Shown piece after piece: positions 1 through 12,987 of a stretch of 64,000 nucleotides of DNA. This DNA is from Przewalskia tangutica. Lineage: Eukaryota; Streptophyta; Magnoliopsida; Solanales; Solanaceae. Location: positions 71,230,093 to 71,294,092 of the forward strand of contig CM056738.1 of assembly GCA_029844215.1 (NCBI GenBank), given 5' to 3'. How positions within the stretch are numbered: the stretch's first letter is position 1; the number at the start of each line of letters is the position of its first letter. The translations under genes and the position numbers were made by a program. The notes below the pieces were generated by a model. The model ran no database searches and had not been told where the DNA came from. It worked only from the letters and a program-made list of their open reading frames with translations.

Positions 1-525
1 TCTTATTTTGTCTTATTATTTTTTAGTCTTTTTGATTTGTCTTTGTGTTGTTTTATGTGTTTTTCAGTCAATTTTTTTTATGGATCATGCATGTTGTAGT
101 TGCTAATAATATTGAGTGGATAAAGTGGGATAATGTAATGGAATTGAAAGCAAAAATCTGTGCTTAAGTTAGATATGTCAAAGATTCATGACATCTAATT
201 ATTTGAGATATATGTGCTTAGCCTATGTGTGTCAGTTATGGAAAGAAAGGTTGAGAAATGTCTAGAAAATTTGTTTGCTTGTTATTTGAGGTGAAATAGT
301 TAAGATGTACATATTTAGGGAGATGATTCAGACATTTCTTTGATAGCCCTTCTGATCATTCATTACATATCATGACATAAATTGTATCACTAGTCAGCCC
401 CTTTTGAGCCTAAAATAAGATCTTTCTTGACACCATATGATTCCCGGTTTGTGCCATAAGTAATAATTGAAAGTTAGTGGGATAAAAGTGTTGAAAAAGA
501 AACAAGATGAGAGTGAAAATTTGAT
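1..525 (+). mobile_element. Element A1 (Athila-family LTR retrotransposon), 3' untranslated fragment
   Basis: Non-coding DNA that matches, in reverse complement, the 3' internal regions of the two minus-strand Athila-type elements further on (about 28100-28500 and 56000-56350). Shared words include the stretches around 'agatgattcagacatttctttg' split by small changes, and 'gagtgaaaatttgat' at the right edge. The element enters from outside the window, so its coding part is not visible. It stops at 525 where the LTR of element D begins, and resumes at 25321. About 100-130 bp present in the A2 copy are missing at the resumption point. Assignment rests on homology inside the window. Confidence 0.7.
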
Positions 526-689
526 TGTTACACCCCGTAAATTCTGATGTAAGATAAGTTGACAAACATGTGTTGAACGGATTTTGAGCCTACTTTGGAG
601 TGTTGTACCCCAGTTTTAAGAATTGAGGGGTGTTTTAGCAAGCCTAGTATAAAGTTGGATGAGTCTAGTTCCAACGCAACAAACCGCTC

Positions 690-870
690 GTCGATAGGAC
701 ATCGGAGCGGAGAGGTATGGGCGTTGGAAGTTCAGCGGACAGGCGCAGAGGAAGGATTTTCGTAGAGCGTCTAGCGCGCGCCGCCGGGCAGGGCGCGCCA
801 TAAATCTGAAAATCCTCGAGGTTTGGCGCCGCGCCGCGGCATGGCGCCAAGGCGGGATTTTTTCTGCGGA
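690..870. repeat. GC-rich palindromic module in D LTR
   Basis: A block with much higher GC than its surroundings, made of overlapping self-complementary words such as GCGCGCGCC, GGCGCGCC, GGCGCCGCGCCGCGGC and ATGGCGCCA. Blocks of the same style occur in the B LTRs, in A1, A2 and G LTRs, and inside A2 and G. Function unknown. It lies upstream of the presumed 5' untranslated leader. Confidence 0.6.
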
Positions 871-927
871 AAGTGCTAAAATCAGGGGATATTTTCGAAA
901 AGGGCCTTTGGGAGGGCCCTATTTTAG

Positions 928-951
928 GACCAAGTCTTGAAAGACTTGGTC
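928..951 (+). other. Perfect 11-bp inverted repeat in D LTR
   Basis: GACCAAGTCTT (928-938) and AAGACTTGGTC (941-951) are exact reverse complements around a 2-nt loop. The same two arms occur in both LTRs of B (43166-43188 and 50738-50760). It sits just before the CT-rich leader, so it may fold near the RNA 5' end. Confidence 0.75.
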
Positions 952-2111
952 ATTTCACCTTAAGAACTCTTAAGAGCTTCTCTCTCTTTTCTCTCAAGGT
1001 TTTTGAAGAAAGCTTAGCCTAGAGGGTATTGTGGGAGCGGCGGCAAGAAGGCAAAGTGTTGATAGACTTGTGGGAAACTCACGAGGACGAGTTTGACGGA
1101 AAAAGGGGTTGAAGATAAAGGGCTTTGGAAAGCAAAAATCTAAAAGGTAAAAGATTCTCTTTTCTCTTGAAAATTAATAATAATGCTTGTATAGTTGATT
1201 TTGACTACGTGTGTCACGACCCGACCCCGGGACCGCGACTGGTGCCCTACCTGGGCACCCTTACAGGTAAACATCAGAGAAAATCAGCGGAACATACACG
1301 AAACTTAAAAATAAAACATCGTAGTAAACAAGGAGTTAGCCGACAGTGGCTACCTTCCCGAACATATATAAAACAACCAAGCGGTTGTCTCTTTCTTTTA
1401 CAAATCGACCCACAATATGTGACTACGCACTTAAGAGTTTTAACAACCATCGTGGGGACAGGGCCCCGCCATACCCCTGAATGAACATAACCGTGACAAC
1501 TCCGGAACACTGGAGCCATTCAACTTGCTGAACCGGGATCCTAAGCTCGCGGATCCACAACTGTGTACCTAAACCTGCGGCATGAACGCAGCCCGGGCGG
1601 GTCCGCATAACAAAAATTTAATATGGAAATGAATATAACGATAAGAAACAAATCATAATCAGACAAAAGAATGACAAGGACAAGTATAAAAATACATACG
1701 GATCCCGCCGTGTCATTACCACTTATGAACTTAATCGTACCTTATTATCCTTTCCATTCCCAATAAAAGTTATAGTCACATTCTTACGCATTATTAGAAA
1801 AGAATCATTAAGTTCATTACCATATAACTTACTTATCTTTCATAACATAGTCCGCCCACTACGGAGGGACACATATACTACCCTACCAACTGGGACTCGA
1901 TCAAGTCACACTAATATCAAAGCATGCCCGTGGAATCCCCATCACCGCCGATACTATTAGTGTAAAATATAACCACGTGACGCGCCCGTGGCATCCCACC
2001 TCACCGTCGGCGCATACATACACAATACATATATATATATCCCGCCTGGTGGAATCCCACATCACCGCCGATCCAGGTATAATAATACACCAATAGGCAT
2101 ACATGAACACC

Positions 2112-2405
2112 AAGTCCCACCTGGTATAGCGTCGGGGTCTACCCTCACTTATACTCTTACCCCGGGAGTATGGTAAAGCGGTGGTATAGCATCTTGGGGT
2201 CTACCCTCACTTATACTCTTACCGGAGAAGGTGGTATAACGTCTGGGCTTGCCCTCATTTATACTCTTACCCTATCTCGACCGGCCACAAACAACACATA
2301 AAGCGGTGGTACATCGTCTTGGGGTTTACCCTCACTTATACTCTTACCCCGAGAAGGTGGTATAACGTCTTGGGTTTGCCCTCATTTATACTCTTACCCT
2401 ATCTC
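2112..2405. repeat. Tandem repeat of about 55-75 bp in E 3' LTR
   Basis: Five imperfect copies built around 'acttatactcttaccc' and 'ggtggtataacgtcttggg'. The same block recurs at about 7555-7852 in the partner LTR and, in opposite orientation, in the D LTR (12056-12335). Confidence 0.8.
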
Positions 2406-2625
2406 GACCGACCATCAAACAAGACATAAGCACTACCATGTCTTTTATAAAATCCGAATTTAACCCAAGTGCTACAAATAACGGAAGATACCCGTGGAAT
2501 CCCACATCATCGCTTCAGACGCCCAAGTAACTTATAACAAGACAGTACTTCTCCAACCGAGAGTCGCGGATCGTAATAAAACATAATACTTGCACTCAAA
2601 GGCTATCACCAAAGACACATAGGCT

Positions 2626-2887
2626 AATTCTCAATTAACAAGCCAAAGTACTTATCGGGGCACAAATAGAATAATTCTCATTTAACAAGCCAAAGTACTT
2701 ATCGGGGCACAAATAGAATAATTCTCATTTAACAAGCCAAAGTACTTATCGGGGCACAAATAGAATAATTCTCATTTAACAAGCCAAAGTACTTATCGGC
2801 ACAAATAGAATAATTCTCATTTAACAAGCCAAAGTACTTATCAAGGCATCACATAGAATTATTCTCAATTAAACAGCAAAGTACTAC
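2626..2887. repeat. 47-bp tandem repeat in E 3' LTR
   Basis: About five and a half copies of a 47-bp unit starting 'aattctcatttaacaag' and containing 'ccaaagtacttatcgg'. Copies are almost identical except for loss or gain of G in the GGGG run. The partner LTR has the block at about 8072-8325. Confidence 0.85.
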
Positions 2888-5341
2888 GTGACGACATTCT
2901 TTCAAAAGACCCCTTTCCAAATAAAACTTCCCCGATACTAACAACCGTAGTATCAAGTCCTATTCACCTTTCAAGACAAGTCACAATACCTTTTTAGAAA
3001 ATACAATTACCGGCTTCTAAATCAAGTGACTTCCTTATTTAAAACCTTAAGCAATTGGTACCTTTAAAACAATTTGCCCTTCCTTAACACAAGTTATTTC
3101 TTTGCTTACTCTATTAGAGAAAACTATTCTCTTAACCTTCCATAAAGCCGTTATAACCGACTTCCCATAAAGCCGTTATAACCCTTTATGGTTTAGACCA
3201 ACACGTTCATTTTATAACCAAGAGACTTCTACTTTTTGAAACCAAGTATTAAATACTTTCAAATAAATTCTCATAACTTTCAAAAATACAAATAGTCTCT
3301 TAACCCTTAGAAAACAAGTGACTCCTTTTATTATAAAACCTTAGGCAATTAATGCCTTAAAACAAGTGGCCTTTTCACTAAAATCAAATCACTTATCTTT
3401 CCATAAAGCAAATATAACTAACTTCCCATAAAGCCGTTATATTCACTTTATACCTTAGCCCAAAAACAATTTCCTATCCAAGTGGACTTATACGCTTAAA
3501 ACGGAACAAGTATCACATACTTTAAAACTCTTCAAGTCCCTTAACTTTAATAACACTTAAGACATCCTTTATACTTTCAAAGAAGTGAGTTAATCTCCCA
3601 ACTCACCCGACTTGGCTATTCACAAACTAGTAAAGGATATCAAGGTGTCAGACGTCACCGCACTACATACACGCTAACTAGTCATGCTCAAAAGATAGGA
3701 AAAGTTCTACATAGAGTAGATCACACAACTACCTCTTAACTTCTAAGAGTAACAGGAAACATGAAATGATACCACCGGTATATTCCATACATAGAATCAT
3801 GCCAAAGGAAGGAAGAGGTTCACATACCTCGCGACGATTGTCGACAAATAGCAAAATGCTCCAAAGTACTCCAACCTTGATAGCTATTCCACTCTCCAAG
3901 TAGATACGCTATACTTAGTACTTCAACCTATAATGGTCACAATATGTCCATTAACCTTTCACTTCTAACGTAGAATATTTTAGGTGCTAAGTCACTAAAT
4001 TCTACGGAAAATCTGACAAAGACCTCCTTTGTTTCTACTCACTTTGCCACCTTTTTCAAGGCCGAATACAATAACCAAACAGCCCCAATTGGCTCACAAT
4101 TTCTATAAGGTACTCCAATACAAATAAAAACTAAACAGCCCCAATTGGCTCACAATTTAGAAAGTAGTCCAAAACAAATGAAAAACAAACTAAAAGTCCA
4201 AATTCGGCCACCTGAGTTCAACCTTACCAATTCTTATCCAATTTCCATTTCAATCCAAATTGGTAGCATAACATGATATCAAGTCGTATTTGATTATAAC
4301 AACCATAATCCTTAAGTAAGTGACATGCGACGATTCAAACGAATAATCAACTTGAATTGTAGTCTTAAGGCTAACATGCTAGTTTTCGGATTAGGGTTCC
4401 AATTGTCAATAAACATATCAAACTTCATACTATATAACACATGCTTGCTAAAATCCATAGCTATAACAATAAGTAAGTCTTAACTACTAAAACGACAAAA
4501 TTTATACCTTCCAGCCCTTAAAATTTCCAAGATTTCAAAGTCGCGCTTTAGCAATTCTTAGCTCCTTTCCTTAGGTTCCAATCCGCCCAAGCACTCCTAG
4601 AGGCCTATGAAGAACCCATCTTCAAGCTCCAACTTCAAAGTCAAGAACTCCTTAGTTTCCGCCTTGACTAACGTAAAAATGCGTCTTTTCCAAATCTTTC
4701 TATTGAGATAACCTTACAATACCCTCGGGGACATTGGGTTAAAGTCTTGTGAACAATGGATCAAAACTACAAAAATTTTGTGTGGATAATGCACTAAAGC
4801 CGAGAGCCTCGTCATGCTAGCTTAAGGTTCTCAAATTTTTCTAAGTGTTGAGACTTAGTCTTGCACTAGGTTAGTATATATAACACAATGGATGGCTTAG
4901 ACTTAAACAAATGTGAGGCTAGGATTAAAATCACACGGATCAAGCTTATGCGTTGACTTGTCAACAAAACTGCTCGCAAGACTTATCTTCCAAGATGGTC
5001 AATGACCATTATACCCTTGCATAAATTTCGACCAAGGCATGTGGGGTGCCACGTGTCGCCTCTCATTTATCCATAAAATTCAGAACCCTCGTGGCCCCAC
5101 AAAACGTAAAATTCCTGTGGGCCCCACGTGACCAAATCCATAAAAATAAATTTCCATAATATTACTAAGTCCCATACTCTTCAAATAATGTATTTTGAGA
5201 ATCCAACGAACAACAAACATTTTTCCTTTCCGACATTCTAAGATTTTCCGCGGAAAAACAATTCTTCCTTTCGTACTAATTTCCAAGTCTTGTTTCCTTA
5301 CGCATATTCTCTTATACATGTCACGACTTACGGGTGTAACA

Positions 5342-5355
5342 TTCTTCCCCTTAGA
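5342..5355 (-). other. Element E polypurine tract
   Basis: On the minus strand the bases just before the 3' LTR read about TAAGGGGAAGAA, the expected plus-strand primer for a retrotransposon. It is followed directly by TGTTACACCC. Confidence 0.75.
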
Positions 5356-6635
5356 AACATTCGCCCCGAATGTTCTTAGTCTGCTGCAAGCTATACACAC
5401 TTCGCACAATCTCTATACTATGCCTATCAATCAAAATCGCACGGACCAACGATGCCACACACGGCAACCACAACATACGTAAACATAACAATGGACCTTC
5501 CGTCCGTGGTCCCCGCCACAATACTCAAAGGTTACGGTCTTTCCCAAACACTGGATTCCTTAGAGGTTCATTTCTTTCCTTACTTGTCATACCTTTTCGC
5601 ACTTTCAAACTTATCTAGTACACGACAAAAATCTCAAATATTGTTTCTATTCTCCAACTCGAGTTACTATCCAAACTTGGCCATATAGTTACTTACATTC
5701 CCGTTAAGGCTCTTCTCGGTCCTTACGACCTAGTTTCGTGGAACGATCCACGAACTCGCATAATGATCAACTAGACTTGGGCCTTGCGCCCGTGACCTCG
5801 CCACATAGCGAACTACTACCAACTGATCCCACTCCATTCCAGGCCATGAGACCCGCAATGTGTCCTTAACCACTCAAATCGCACTTAACTCTTATCCTAG
5901 GTCCGACTTAAAATCTTATTGCAGAGAAAGCCTTATATACCTAAGGTCTCTAGAAGAATCAATATTCTTAGGCTCGCAATTTCCATGCACCAAGCCTACC
6001 TTATCACCCTCGTAAACGTACAAAACTTCTCATAAAACCAAAGCCATGTTGTCTCGATCACCACAACCATTACTTACTCTATAATGACCTCATCCGCACA
6101 ATTTTCTTAAGCCTACTACGCAGCCTTAATCTATTAACATGACATTCCACTAGGTTCCTTAACATGGCTTCTTAAGGGTTCACTACCCTATCAGACAGCT
6201 CATCCTTTCCCAATCATCTCAAATAAAACATAAGATCTTGGCGAGAATTCATTAACTATTCCATACCTTCCCGGTATCTAGTTAGTCTTTACCAATTCCT
6301 GGAAATCTAACATCATTCTAGGCAACACGCGCCCGACTTCATACATAACTCCGTATAGATGTATGTCACAATACCAACTATACTAAAATCATTACCAACC
6401 CGGATACGCAATCCACATAGTCCTTCCCGGTCATCACGCTTTCTCGTAATGCAATCAACATAACTTGTTAGGGAGGGACGACCCTAACAATACAGCTCTA
6501 TCGCACGATCTCAGAGTGAGAAGAATGGAAACCAACTCTAAATGTCCTGCAGCCTCCTGATTATAGATGTGGTGCACAACACACCGATAATCAAGACTCT
6601 ACTAGACACGGCTCAGACACTTTCCGAGGACTAAT
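5356..6635 (-). mobile_element. Element E internal region without recognisable coding sequence
   Basis: About 1.3 kb with no reading frame that resembles gag or pol. Its outer parts match the ends of chromovirus internal regions: the stretch next to the polypurine tract (CGAATGTT words) and, near 6490-6630, the leader shared with B, D and F. I see nothing interpretable between about 5700 and 6450. Confidence 0.6.
6559..6592 (-). other. Leader hairpin with GTGCAC loop (element E)
   Basis: Read on the minus strand: stem GATTAT/ATAATC, a 3x3 internal loop, stem TGTG/CACA, and apical loop TTGTGCAC holding the palindrome GTGCAC. Same structure as in D, F and the 15974 copy. Lies about 44 nt downstream of the primer site. 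Confidence 0.7.
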
Positions 6636-6647
6636 CGCTCGATACCA
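6636..6647 (-). other. Element E primer-binding site (tRNA-iMet type)
   Basis: Minus strand reads TGGTATCGAGC directly after the LTR and a short AAAAG spacer. The plant initiator-Met tRNA complement is TGGTATCAGAGC, so the copy deviates exactly at the CAG. Confidence 0.75.
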
Positions 6648-6651
6648 CTTT

Positions 6652-9600
6652 TGTCACGACCACCTCGATCGCGATCGTGCCCTACCCGGCACCCTTACAG
6701 TAAACATCGAGAAAATCACGGAACATACACGAAACTTAAAAATAAAACATCGTAGTAAACAACAGTTAGCCGATAGTGGCTACCTTCCCGAACATATATA
6801 AAACAACCGGCAGCTTGCCTTTCTTTTTACAAATCGACCCACACATGTGACTACGCACTTCTAAGAGTTTTAACAACCATCGTGGCGGACAGGCCCCGCC
6901 ATACCTCGAATGAACATAACCGTGACAACTCCGAACACCGAGCCATTCAACTTGTCAACCGGATCCTAAGTCATGGATCCACAATCGTGTACCTAAACTC
7001 GCGCATGAACGCAGCTTCTGGCGGGGTCCGCATAAATTGCGAATATGGAATGTAATATAACGTGACAAGAAACAAATCATAATCAGATAAAAGAATGACA
7101 AGGACAAGTATAAAAATACATACCAGATCCTGCCGTGTCATTACCACTTATGAACTTAATCGTACCTTATTATCCTTTCCATTCCCAATAAAAGTTATAG
7201 TCACATTCTTATGTACATTATTAGAAAAAGAATCATTAAGTTCATTACCATATAACTTACTTATCTTTCATAACATAGTCCGGCCCACTACGGAGGGACA
7301 CATATACTACCCGGCCCAATCTGGGACGCGATCAAGTCACACTAATATCAAAGCATGCCCGTGGAATCCCCCATCACTGTCGACAGCTATTAGTGTAAAA
7401 TATAACCATGTGACGCGCCCGTGGCATCCCACCTCACTGTCGGCGTACACATACACAATACATATATATATATCCTGCCCGTGGAATCCCACATCACTGC
7501 CGGTACGTCCAAGGTATAATAATACACCAATAGGCATACATGAACACCAAGTCCCACCGGTGGTATAGCGTCTTGGAGGTCTACCCCTCACTTATACTCT
7601 TACCCTGGAGAAGGTGGTAAAGCAGGTGGTATAGCATCTTGGGGTCTACCTCACTTATACTCTTACCCCGGAGAAGGTGGTATAACGTCTGGGCTTGCCC
7701 TCATTTATACTCTTACCCTATCTCGACCTGGCCGTCAAACAACACATAAAGCGGTGGTACATCGTCTTGGGGTTTACCCTCACTTATACTCTTACCCCGA
7801 GAAGGTGGTATAACGTCTTGGGTTTGCCTCATTTATACTCTTACCCTATCTCGACCGACCATCAAACAAGACATAAGCACTACCATGTCTTTTATAAAAT
7901 CCGAATTTAACCTAAGTGCTACAAATAACGGAAGCATACCCGTGGAATCCCACATCACCGCTTCAGACGCCCAAGTAACTTATAACAAGACAAATTCTCC
8001 AACCGAGAGTCGCAGATCGTAATAAAACATAATACTTGCACTCAAAGGCTATCACCAAAGACACATAGGCTAATTCTCAATTAACAAGCCAAAGTACTTA
8101 TCGGGCACAAATAGAATAATTCTCATTTAACAAGCCAAAGTACTTATCGGGCACAAATAGAATAATTCTCATTTAACAAGCCAAAGTACTTATCGGGCAC
8201 AAATAGAATAATTCTCATTTAACAAGCCAAAGTACTTATCGGGGCACAAATAGAATAATTCTCATTTAACAAGCCAAAGTACTTATCAAGGCATCACATA
8301 GAATTATTCTCAATTAAACAGGCCAAAGTACTACGTACGTACATTCTTTTCAAAAGACCCCTTTCCAAATAAAACTTCCCGATACTAACAACCGTAGTAT
8401 CAAGTCCTATTCACCTTTCAAGACAAGTCACAATACCTTTTAGAAAATACAATTACCGGCTTCTAAATCAAGTGACTTCCTTATTTAAAACCTTAAGCAA
8501 TTGGTACCTTTAAAACAATTTGCCCTTCCTTAACACAAGTTATTTCTTTGCTTACTCTATTAGAGAAAACTATTCTCTTAACCTTCCATAAAGCCGTTAT
8601 AACCGACTTCCCATAAAGCCGTTATAACCCTTTATGGTTTAGACCAACACGTTCATTTTATAACCAAGAGACTTCTACTTTTTGAAACCAAGTATTAAAT
8701 ACTTTCAAATAAATTCTCATAACTTTCAAAAATACAAATAGTCTCTTAACCCTTAGAAAACAAGTGACTCTTTTATTATAAAACCTTAGGCAATTAATGC
8801 CTTAAAACAAGTGGCCTTTTCACTAAAATCAAATCACTTATCTTTCCATAAAGCAAATATAACTAACTTCCCATAAAGCCGTTATATTCACTTTATACCT
8901 TAGCCCAAAAACAATTTCCTATCCAAGGGACTTATACGTTTAAAACGGAACAAGTATCACATACTTTAAAACTCTTCAAGTCCCTTAACTTTAATAACAC
9001 TTAAGACATCCTTTATACTTTCAAAGAAGTGAGTTAATCTCCCAACTCACCCGACTTGGCTATTCACAAACTAGTAAAGGATATCAAGGTGTCAGACGCT
9101 CACCGCACTACATACGCTAACTAGTCATGCTCAAAAGATAGGAAAAAGTTCTACATAGAGTAGATCACACAACTACCTCTTAACTTCTAAGAGTAACAGG
9201 AAACATGAAATGATACCACCGGTATATTCCATACATAGAATCATGCCAAAGGAAGGAAGAGGTTCACATACCTCGCGACGATTGTCGACAACAGCAAAAT
9301 GCTCCAAAGTACTCCAACCTTGATAGCTATTCCACTCTCCAAGTAGGATACGCTATACTTAGTACTTCAACCTATAATGGTCACAATATGTCCATTAACC
9401 TTTCACTTCTAACGTAGAATATTTTAGGTGCTAAGTCACTAAATTCTACGGAAAATCTGACAAAGACCTCCTTTGTTTCTACTCACTTTGCCACCTTTTC
9501 AAGCCGAATACAATAACCAAACAGCCCCAATTGGCTCACAATTTCTATAAGGTACTCCAATACAAATAAAAACTAAACAGCCCCAATTGGCTCACAATTT

Positions 9601-10806
9601 AGAAAGTAGTCCAAAACAAATGAAAAACAAACTAAAAGTCCAAATTCGGCCACCTTGAGTTCAACCTTACCAATTCTTATCCAATTTCCATTTCAATCCA
9701 AATTGGTAGCATAACATGATATCAAGTCGTATTTGATTATAACAACCATAATCCTTAAGTAAGTGACATGCGACGATTCAAACGAATAATCAACTTGAAT
9801 TGTAGTCTTAAGGCTAACATGCTAGTTTTCGGATTAGGGTTCCAATTGTCAATAAACATATCAAACTTCATACTATATAACACATGCTTGCTAATATCGA
9901 TAGCTTCAACAATAAGTAAGTCTTAACTAGTAAAACGACAACATTTATACCTTTCCCTGCCGTTAATATTTGCAAGATTTCATAGTCGCGCCTTAGCTAT
10001 TGTTAGCTCCTTTCCTTAGGTTCCAATCCGCCCAAGCACTCCTAGAGGCCTATGAAGAACCCATCTTCAAGTTCCAACTTCAAAGTCAAGAACTCCCTTA
10101 GTTTCCGCCATGACTAACGTAAAAATGCGCTTTTTCCGAAATCTTTCTATTGAGATAACCTTACAATACCCTCGGGGACATTGGGTTAAAGTCTTGTGAA
10201 CAATGGATCAAAACTACAAAAATTTTGTGTGGATAATGACTAAAGCCGAGAGCCTCTTCATGCTAGCTTAAGGTTCTCAAATTTTTTCTAAGTGTTGGAG
10301 ACTTAGTCTTGCACTAGGTTAGTATATATAACACAATGGATGGCTTAGACTTAAACAAATGTGAGGCTAGGATTAAAATCACATGGATCAAGCTTATGTG
10401 GCAAGTTGACTTGTCAACAAAATCAAGCTTGCAAGACTTATCTTCCAAGATGGTCAATGACCATTATACCCTTGCATAAATTTCGACCAAGGCATGTGGG
10501 GGTGCCACGTGTCGCCCTCTCATTTATCCATAAAATTCCGTAACCCTCGTGGGCCCCACAAAACGTAAAATTCCTCGGGTGGGCCCCACGTGACCAAATC
10601 CGTAAAAATAAATTTCCATAATATTACTAAGTCCCATACTCTTCAAATAATGTATTTTGAGAATCCACCAACAACAAACATTTTTCCTTTCCGACATTCG
10701 GAAGATTTTCCGTCGGAAAAACAATTCTTCCTTTCGTACTAATTTCCAAGTCTTGTTTCCTTACGTACATTCTCTTATACATGTCCTGGACTTACGGGGT
10801 GTAACA
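6652..10806 (-). repeat. Element E 5' LTR
   Basis: Starts TGTCACGACC and ends GGGTGTAACA on the plus strand. It mirrors the 3' LTR over about 4.15 kb, including both tandem-repeat blocks (about 7555-7852 and 8072-8325). It is followed by the second ACGTG target copy. The first 350 bp are enriched for CTG-to-TCG and CAG-to-CGA differences from the partner. Confidence 0.9.
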
Positions 10807-12925
10807 ACGTGACTCATGTTTTTGGGATTGATAAGTATTATGGATTTCTTGTAGCCTTAGAATCCGAAATATTATACAAGCCACTTGAAGATTGGATTAC
10901 TAATTGGTCGCTTATTAGAGATCGTCGCATGTTACTTACTTGAAGATTATAGTAGTTATAATCAAATGCGACTTGATATCATGTCATGCTACCAATTTGG
11001 ATTGAAATGGAAATTGGATAAGAATTGGTATTGTTGTATTCATTATGGCCGAAAATCGGACTAGTAGTTGTATTAGTTTATTATCGTTTGTGGGGCGGAA
11101 TTTTACACGTCTAGTAGGCGTGTAATCCCCTATTGATTAATTGCTTTGATTGTGCCTTAAATGTGGCGTGTTTGGTTATTGTATTCGGCCTTGAAAAAGG
11201 TGGCAAAGTGAGTAGAAACAAAGGAGGTCTTTGTCCGATTTTCCGTAGAATTTAGCGACTTGACACTTATAATATTCTACGTTTGAAGTAAGGCCTTAAT
11301 AGACGTATTGTGAATATTATAGGTTGACGTTCTACGGGCGGGACTGTGTACTTGGCAAGTGGTTTGACCCGGCGAGGTATGTAGAACTTTTCCTATCATT
11401 TGAGCATGACTAGTGGCACGTATATAGTACGGTAGACGTACAAGATCTTGATATCCTCTACTAGTTTATTGAATAGCCAAGTTGGGTGAGTTAGGAGATT
11501 AACTCACTTCTTTGAAAGTATTAAGGATGTCTAATGTTTTATTAAAGTAAAGGGACTTGAAGAGTTTTAACGTATGTGATACTTGTTTCGTTTTAAACGT
11601 ATAAGTCCCTTGGATAGGAAATTGTTTATGGCTAAGGTATAAAGCGAATGTAACGACTTTATGGGGAGTTGGTTATATTTGCTTTATGGAAAGATAAATG
11701 ACTTAACTTTAATGAAAAGGCAATTTGATTTTTAAGGCATCAATTGCCTAAGGTTTTATAATAAAAGGAGTCACTTGATTAGAAACCTAACTTTATGTTT
11801 AAAGGTATTGTGACTTGTCTTGAAAAGTAATTTTGACTTGATACTACGGTTTATAGTATCTTGGAAGTTCTATATGAAAATGAGTCATTTTTAAAAGGTT
11901 GAAGTACGTAGTACTTTGGGTTAAATTCCCAGATTTTTATAAAAGACATGTTAGTGCCTTAAGTAAACTAAAATGAGAGTGTAGACGAATAAGACTAATA
12001 AGAAGTTAGGGGGATTTCTAACTTGCTTATTTATTGTATGATGGCCGGTTGAGATAGGGTAAGAGTATAAGTGAGGGGTAAACCCCCAAGACGCTATACC
12101 ACCTTCTCCAGGATAAGAGTATAAATGAGGGGTAAACCCCCAAGACGTTATACCACCTGTTTTATTGCCTTCTCCAGGGTAAGAGTATAAATGAAGGGCA
12201 AACCCCCAAGACGTTATACCACCTGCTCAGGGTAAGAGTATAAATGAGGGGTAAGAACCCTAAGACGTTATACCACCTGCTCAGGGTAAGAGTATAAATG
12301 AGGGGTAAGAACCCTAAGACGTTATACCACTTGTTTCTGTGGGTTCGCTACCCATGATTTGATCAGGAGTCTCCTATTGTGATGTTGTACGTATTCCCTT
12401 GATTTACTCTCATTGTTAGTAAGGCACTGTGTACTGTAATTTTGTTATCATACATGTCTCCGGCTTTGTTTTAAACTTATGATTGTAACTACGATTTTCC
12501 GCTTTTACATACTTAGTACATATTGTGTAATCGACCCTTCCTCGTGGCCGTTCATGCCGCAGAAAGTGGTAAGCAGTGGTGGATCCTCATTCTAGGATCA
12601 CTTATCGACGTCGAAGCTCCATTTATCCGAGGCTTGTCTCTTTGGTACGCTTTTTTCCCCGTGTTGTAGATTTATGTACATTCGTGGTATGGCGGCCCTG
12701 TCCCGCCACGATTGTTATTCCTGTGAGGTCCGTATTCACATTTGTGGTTGGGTCAGAAGAATCGATGTTGCTGATTGTACTTTTTGTTTATATTATGGAA
12801 GCGCGCCTTATCGGCAGCCCGTGATGTTATTGTTTATACATATATTTACATGTATGTTCCGCCGCTATTCTCGATGTATACCGAACGGGTGACCAGGGCA
12901 CCAATCGCGCGGCCGGGTCGTGACA
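10807..12925 (+). repeat. Element D 5' LTR, second part
   Basis: Resumes after the E insertion with the ACGTG duplicate and ends ...GGGTCGTGACA, immediately before a tRNA-iMet primer site. It is homologous in inverted orientation to parts of the E LTR (for example 10960-11030 against 4230-4290), so D and E belong to related families. With 526-1206 it gives an LTR of about 2.8 kb. A tandem block lies at 12056-12335. Confidence 0.85.
12056..12335. repeat. About 55-bp tandem repeat in D LTR
   Basis: Five copies of a unit beginning 'gggtaagagtataaatgag' and ending near 'gttataccacctg'. It is the reverse complement of the E block, retained in two diverged LTR families. Confidence 0.85.
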
Positions 12926-12929
12926 AAAG

Positions 12930-12942
12930 TGGTATCGAGAGC
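12930..12942 (+). other. Element D primer-binding site (tRNA-iMet type)
   Basis: Four bases after the LTR the sequence reads TGGTATCGAGAGC, against TGGTATCAGAGC expected for plant tRNA-iMet. CAG appears as CGAG. Position and length otherwise fit. Confidence 0.8.
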
Positions 12943-12987
12943 GCTTAGTCCTCGGAAAGTGTGTATGCATCGCGGTTCAGTAGTCTT

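Larger units (their letters stand above)
526..1211 (+). repeat. Element D 5' LTR, first part (chromovirus, interrupted by E)
   Basis: Begins TGTTACACCCCG, the usual start of Del/Tekay-like LTRs. It is cut at 1206, and the LTR resumes after element E at 10812. The last five bases, ACGTG at 1207-1211, are one copy of the E target duplication. It holds a GC-rich palindromic block (about 690-870), a perfect hairpin (928-951) and a CT-rich stretch (about 965-1000) typical of the region after the transcription start. The expected duplication partner of the left flank, TTGAT at 521-525, is not found at the far end of the complex (25321), so the original 3' LTR of D has been lost. Confidence 0.8.
1212..5341 (-). 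repeat. Element E 3' LTR
   Basis: Runs from TGTCACGACC to ...GGGTGTAACA on the plus strand and is followed by a purine tract on the minus strand. It pairs along its length with 6652-10806. The right two thirds are nearly identical between the copies. The first 900 bp differ mainly at CAG/CTG triplets, where this copy keeps CAG/CTG and the other shows CGA/TCG or CG. Contains two tandem-repeat blocks (about 2112-2405 and 2626-2887). Confidence 0.9.
1212..10806 (-). mobile_element. Element E, LARD-like chromovirus derivative with 4.1-kb LTRs
   Basis: Two LTRs of about 4.13 and 4.16 kb flank only about 1.3 kb of internal DNA. Plus-strand ends read TGTCACGAC...TGTAACA, and a direct 5-bp duplication ACGTG (1207-1211 and 10807-10811) brackets the element. 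This is clean evidence of integration into the D LTR. No gag or pol similarity was seen in the internal part, but a primer site, a leader hairpin and a polypurine tract remain, so it would need proteins from a related element. Large retrotransposon derivatives of this design are known in plants. The E and D LTRs are related, so E inserted into a homologous sequence. Confidence 0.9.

Noticed and set aside
1125..1484. Open frame of 119 codons
   Set aside because: Runs across the D/E insertion junction at 1207-1212, so it cannot be an ancestral gene.
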